From contig NZ_CP022436.1 in the NCBI RefSeq assembly GCF_002224285.1, forward strand, positions 4,650,001-4,714,000: a stretch of DNA of 64,000 nt, in the 5' to 3' direction. The notes beneath the pieces are model-generated. The model made no database searches and was not told where the DNA came from. It saw only the letters and a list, made by a program, of their open reading frames with translations. The position numbers and the translations under genes are program-made. Source of the DNA: Arthrobacter sp. YN (GTDB taxonomy: Bacteria; Actinomycetota; Actinomycetes; Actinomycetales; Micrococcaceae). Below are positions 61,229 through 64,000 of the stretch, in pieces; positions within the stretch are counted from its first letter, which is position 1, and every line of letters begins with the position of its first letter.

Positions 61229-61768
61229 TCACGCCGTAGCGATCGCCAGCACCCTCCGGAGGGCCCAGGCCACGCGCAACAAAGCCAGGGCAGAAGCGAA
61301 CGCCAGCACGAACACCACGGCCTCGGGAATCCACAAACCAGTGGGCGCGCCTCCTTCCAGCACCATGGTGACCAGTGCAGCGACCAACAGCAGGCCAAGC
61401 CCGGGGATGGCGAACAGGAACACCTCACCGATCTGGCGACGATGGGTTGCCGACAATTTCTCCAAGGGAAGTTCCCGCTGGCCCGGCGCGGCTTTCTTGC
61501 CCAGCACGTTGATGAGCATCGAAACGCTGGTGAGTGTCAGCCCGGCCGTGGCGCCGGCCAAGGTGGCGAGCGTCTGGAAGAGGGTTCGCCGGGTTCCGGC
61601 ATCCACCCCTTCCAGCATCAACGGCTGACGCGCCAGCAATGCTACGCTCCACCAGATCAGGACGGCCAGAACCGCCCACAGGTAGTCGGCAGTGGGATGC
61701 AGCAGGAACCACCGCCACAGGGTCCGTCGCCGTCCCGTGCGCTCGATATCAACCTCGTACAAGCTCAT
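61229..61768 (-). CDS. Four-TMS membrane protein of unknown family
   Basis: I take the ATG at 61768 (MSLYEVDIERTGRRR), giving 179 residues; an ATG at 61795 is possible. After a basic N-terminus come about four hydrophobic segments: YLWAVLAVLIWWSVALLA, the LATLAGATAGLTLTSVSML region, VFLFAIPGLGLLLVAALVTM and VVFVLAFASALALLRVAWAL. It overlaps the end of the 343-aa gene upstream by about 20 bases and is translationally coupled to it. Function unknown; the architecture suits a membrane effector or anchor for that partner. Confidence 0.65.
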   Translation of the reverse strand: MSLYEVDIERTGRRRTLWRWFLLHPTADYLWAVLAVLIWWSVALLARQPLMLEGVDAGTRRTLFQTLATLAGATAGLTLTSVSMLINVLGKKAAPGQRELPLEKLSATHRRQIGEVFLFAIPGLGLLLVAALVTMVLEGGAPTGLWIPEAVVFVLAFASALALLRVAWALRRVLAIATA

Positions 61769-62780
61769 GGCCCGCACCGCCTGCCACGGCTTCATCAGCG
61801 AGTGCCGCGGCGGCGAGAGCCTCGCGCACAGCAGTCATTCCGCCCGCAACGATGTCCGGCACCAGGCTCGAGTCCGCGGAGCCCTTGACGTCCGGGAGGG
61901 TCCTCGCAAAGAAGGCCTCGTTGTCCCTGGCTTGTTTGTTGAGGATGGCAATGGCCTCGGCCACTGATTTCTTTGGATCGTTGAACACGTCCGGGTCAAC
62001 CTCGATGTGCGACACGAACCGTTCCTTCAGGAGGTCCACCACCTCGCGGTCTCCTGTCAGGGAGTCCTTGCCCTCCGCCACCACGTAGTCAAAGTGCTCC
62101 ACGGACCCGGCCCTGCGGAAGAGGTCGATGAGTCGCTGAATACGATCCCGGATCCGCTGTTTGTCCTCCGCTTTCCCGGACCGGCCCACGCTCAGGGAAA
62201 TGCGGAACGTCCCTTCGTTCATCAGGCGCGAGGCGCTGTCCAGGACGTCTGCCCATTCGCCTTCCATCAGCTTCCCTGAGAGGCGCTCCGCGGGAAGCGC
62301 GAACTCGAAACGGCTCACTTCAAGCCGGGTGAGGATTTCCTCGATATCCTCCCTCACCACTGGAACCAGGATGGGCTCCAGTCCCAACATTCCCCCGAGG
62401 TACTCCCCCATCCGGGATGCCCGGGGGCCGTTGCCGCTGGTGAGCACGGCTATGACGTTCCTTTTCAGGAACGCGAAATAGGTGGTCTCCAGGAGGTGGT
62501 CGCCGGGAGCCAGCGGGAGTGGTTTACGCCGGCCAAGGGCGTCCCCGACACTCGGCAGGTTGGTGTCCCGGATGCGGTCCAACAACAGCACAGGATGAGG
62601 CGAAGATGCCACCGACTGCGCGAGCAAAACAGTCCCGTCCACGCTGGTGAAATGCCGGTCCGTCGCGGAATCCTGGGCTTTCTTCAGGACTTCCGCCACC
62701 CGGCGCGCCGGGAAGGGACGGCTGAGCTCGTCACCGTTCAGCTGTTCGATCCGCCAAAACTGCACACTGCGTCGTGCCAT
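61749..62780 (-). CDS. Cytosolic protein of unknown family, 343 aa
   Basis: It starts MARRSVQFWRIEQLNGDEL and has no signal or membrane segment. Later landmarks are DRHFTSVDGTVLLAQ, PVLLLDRIRDTNLPSVGD, LLETTYFAFLKRNVIAVLTS and RFEFALPAERLSGKLMEGEW. The pattern of a substrate-report-like N-terminal half and helical C-terminal half recalls several prophage or defence-associated DUFs, but I cannot name one with confidence. The next gene encodes a four-TMS protein and overlaps it, so the two probably form one functional unit. Confidence 0.65.
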   Translation of the reverse strand: MARRSVQFWRIEQLNGDELSRPFPARRVAEVLKKAQDSATDRHFTSVDGTVLLAQSVASSPHPVLLLDRIRDTNLPSVGDALGRRKPLPLAPGDHLLETTYFAFLKRNVIAVLTSGNGPRASRMGEYLGGMLGLEPILVPVVREDIEEILTRLEVSRFEFALPAERLSGKLMEGEWADVLDSASRLMNEGTFRISLSVGRSGKAEDKQRIRDRIQRLIDLFRRAGSVEHFDYVVAEGKDSLTGDREVVDLLKERFVSHIEVDPDVFNDPKKSVAEAIAILNKQARDNEAFFARTLPDVKGSADSSLVPDIVAGGMTAVREALAAAALADEAVAGGAGHELVRG

Positions 62781-62877
62781 CCGTACTCCCCTGCCGTGGT
62801 GGCTTTTACTTCGGATCCCAAGCTATCGGTGGGGTCCGACATTAAAGGCGGCCTCCGCCGTCGTGCGTTGCATCAGT

Positions 62878-63726
62878 TCACAAGCTGTACTTGGGCCCCT
62901 CCGCAAAGAGTGCATCCATCTCGTCGTGGCTGCGCGTCCCGGCGAGGCCGGCCCAGTTGCCATCTCCCAGGATCTCCTTCGCAACCCGTGCCACCTTGGC
63001 GTAGGCAGCCTTGGCGGTGTTGCCGCCGATACTGACGCGACGGACGCCGGCGTCATGCAGTTCCAGCGGCGACGGCGCACCCACCCCCGCCAGCGCGTTC
63101 AGCGGCGCCGGTATGCGGCTGGAGAGTTCGTGGAGGACATGAAGATCCACGACGCCGGGCACGAAGACGCCGTCGGCGCCGGCAGTGAGGTAGGCCTCGG
63201 CACGCCGCAGCGTCTCGTCGAAAGCCGCATCCGGGAACTGTCCGGACAGGTAAGTGTCAGTGCGGGCATTGATGAACAGTGGGATCCCGCGGTCGTCGGC
63301 CGCGGCGCGGATGAGGGCTATACGGCGCGATTGCTCGGCGATGTCGGTGAGCGGTTCGGCAGCGGAGTCCTCGATGTTGATCCCCACAGCACCCTCGTCC
63401 AGGACGGCGTGGACGGTCGCCCTCAGTTCATCATCGGTGCGCCCGTAGCCCGTCTCGATGTCCGCGGTCACCGGCAGCGTGGTGGCGCCAACCACTCGTC
63501 CCAACGCGGCCATGGCCAGCCCCCACGGCACATGGTCACCGTCCCGGAACCCCAGGCTCCAGGAGACGGCCGAGCTTGAGGTGGCAATCGCCGTCGCCCC
63601 TGCTTCCTGGACAACGCGGGCGGAGGCGGCATCCCACACATTCACCAGCACCAGCGGCGCAGGCCCTGCATCATGGAGTTTGTGGAACTGTTCGGCCTTG
63701 GTCACGGATCCCCGGTGCGCTGTCAT
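62878..63726 (-). CDS. Isocitrate lyase/PEP-mutase-family enzyme
   Basis: The ATG at 63726 (MTAHRGSVTKAEQF) is preferred; the frame is open to 63966 but that part overlaps the divergent gene. 282 residues. Family motifs are VNVWDAASARVVQEAG, the metal loop TADIETGYG, NIEDS and NARTDTYL. The KKCGH loop of true isocitrate lyases is absent, so it is a carboxyvinyl-carboxyphosphonate phosphorylmutase/methylisocitrate-lyase-like or oxaloacetate-hydrolase-like member. Substrate undetermined. Confidence 0.82.
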   Translation of the reverse strand: MTAHRGSVTKAEQFHKLHDAGPAPLVLVNVWDAASARVVQEAGATAIATSSSAVSWSLGFRDGDHVPWGLAMAALGRVVGATTLPVTADIETGYGRTDDELRATVHAVLDEGAVGINIEDSAAEPLTDIAEQSRRIALIRAAADDRGIPLFINARTDTYLSGQFPDAAFDETLRRAEAYLTAGADGVFVPGVVDLHVLHELSSRIPAPLNALAGVGAPSPLELHDAGVRRVSIGGNTAKAAYAKVARVAKEILGDGNWAGLAGTRSHDEMDALFAEGPKYSL

Positions 63727-63798
63727 AGCTACATTCCAGCCTTTCCGGATCACGACGTAAAGCGCGGGCTGCCAAACTGGGAGAGATTCGAAAACAAC

Positions 63799-63817
63799 TG
63801 TTGCCTCATTAGCAACA
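63799..63817. promoter_or_regulatory. Palindrome in divergent promoter region
   Basis: TGTTGC-CTCATTA-GCAACA has perfect 6-bp arms and lies between the PEP-mutase-family gene and the aminotransferase gene, 15 bases before the latter's start. It could bind an Lrp, GntR or MocR regulator. Confidence 0.5.
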
Positions 63818-63831
63818 TCGAGGAGTATCCT

Positions 63832-64000
63832 GTGACTGTGACCCACGAAACATTGGATGCCGGCGCAACGCTGCCCGCTGAAGCCATCGACGCCATTGAG
63901 CGGGCCGCCACGGCCGCTCACCCGCACGAGGAACTGTTCTCGGCGCGGGCCGCAAACATCAAGCAATCCGCTGTCCGGGACGTCTTCGACATCTCCATGC
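63832..64000 (+). CDS. PLP-dependent aminotransferase (start only; cut by window end)
   Basis: The GTG at 63832 follows GAGGAG by six bases. The visible 56 residues end LFSARAANIKQSAVRDVFDI, the conserved beginning of fold-type I aminotransferases of the LysN/2-aminoadipate or MocR-core type. The catalytic lysine lies outside the window. It is divergent from the PEP-mutase-family gene. Confidence 0.7.
   Translation, partial: MTVTHETLDAGATLPAEAIDAIERAATAAHPHEELFSARAANIKQSAVRDVFDISM

Noticed and set aside
61229..62780. Assignment as a Kiwa defence system
   Set aside because: Only the architecture is similar; I cannot align either protein with KwaA or KwaB from memory, and the gene order differs.
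1..64000. tRNA, rRNA, prophage or insertion sequence
   Set aside because: I looked for cloverleaf-like ends, transposase motifs and integrase motifs and saw none.

Overview
The window is high-GC actinobacterial chromosome. Gene content, codon use and operon layout fit Arthrobacter/Paenarthrobacter (Micrococcaceae): several (G/T)TG starts, leaderless-looking promoters, a mycothiol-dependent-type enzyme, a DUF222 HNH protein and an IdeR-type iron box. I see no rRNA, tRNA, CRISPR array, prophage or insertion sequence. It reads as accessory metabolism and transport with many local regulators.

Layout. 1-5.7 kb: four tandem secreted FG-GAP/VCBS-repeat proteins, the first cut by the window edge. 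5.7-9.4 kb: an MFS transporter, an RraA-like protein and a DHA2 drug-type exporter. 9.5-20.3 kb: an urocanate/histidine-type catabolic island. It holds a histidine-ammonia-lyase homologue that lacks the MIO-forming triad, a small unknown ORF, urocanase HutU, a quaternary-amine-type ABC importer, an IclR regulator, and a divergent pair of M20 amidohydrolase and formimidoylglutamate deiminase HutF. IclR, the importer and HutU appear to form one operon. 20.6-26 kb: two MFS transporters, a MarR regulator with a clear double operator, a DUF222 HNH protein and a GNAT acetyltransferase. 26-28.3 kb: PadR-DUF1048-ABC exporter operon. 28.5-30 kb: a CycA-type amino acid permease. 30-33.9 kb: a siderophore ABC importer under an IdeR/DtxR-like box. 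34-40.2 kb: mannitol PTS (TetR, MtlA, MtlD) divergent from general PTS genes ptsI-ptsH. 40.2-43.9 kb: small proteins, a frameshifted alpha/beta hydrolase and an ATP-dependent DNA ligase. 44-45.6 kb: a ydaO/c-di-AMP-type riboswitch ahead of a repeat-containing membrane protein. 45.8-48.3 kb: a PucR/AdeR-type regulator divergent from alanine dehydrogenase. 48.5-51.8 kb: an orphan WXG100-type protein, an LpqN-like protein, an oxidoreductase and a Phd-RelE toxin-antitoxin pair. 52-58 kb: oligopeptide-type ABC importer. 58-64 kb: TetR/FMN-reductase pair, a GerMN-like lipoprotein, DUF1990, an unexplained two-gene cytosolic/membrane pair, a PEP-mutase-family enzyme and the start of an aminotransferase.

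The most original reading concerns 9.5-20.3 kb. A lyase without MIO, next to an OpuC/OsmU-type quaternary-amine importer and urocanase, suggests catabolism of a histidine betaine (hercynine or ergothioneine type) rather than plain histidine: the trimethylammonium group would leave without MIO chemistry, giving (thio)urocanate for HutU. This is inference and is marked as such. The second highlight is the c-di-AMP riboswitch, whose 3' strand carries the ribosome binding site of an uncharacterised membrane protein.
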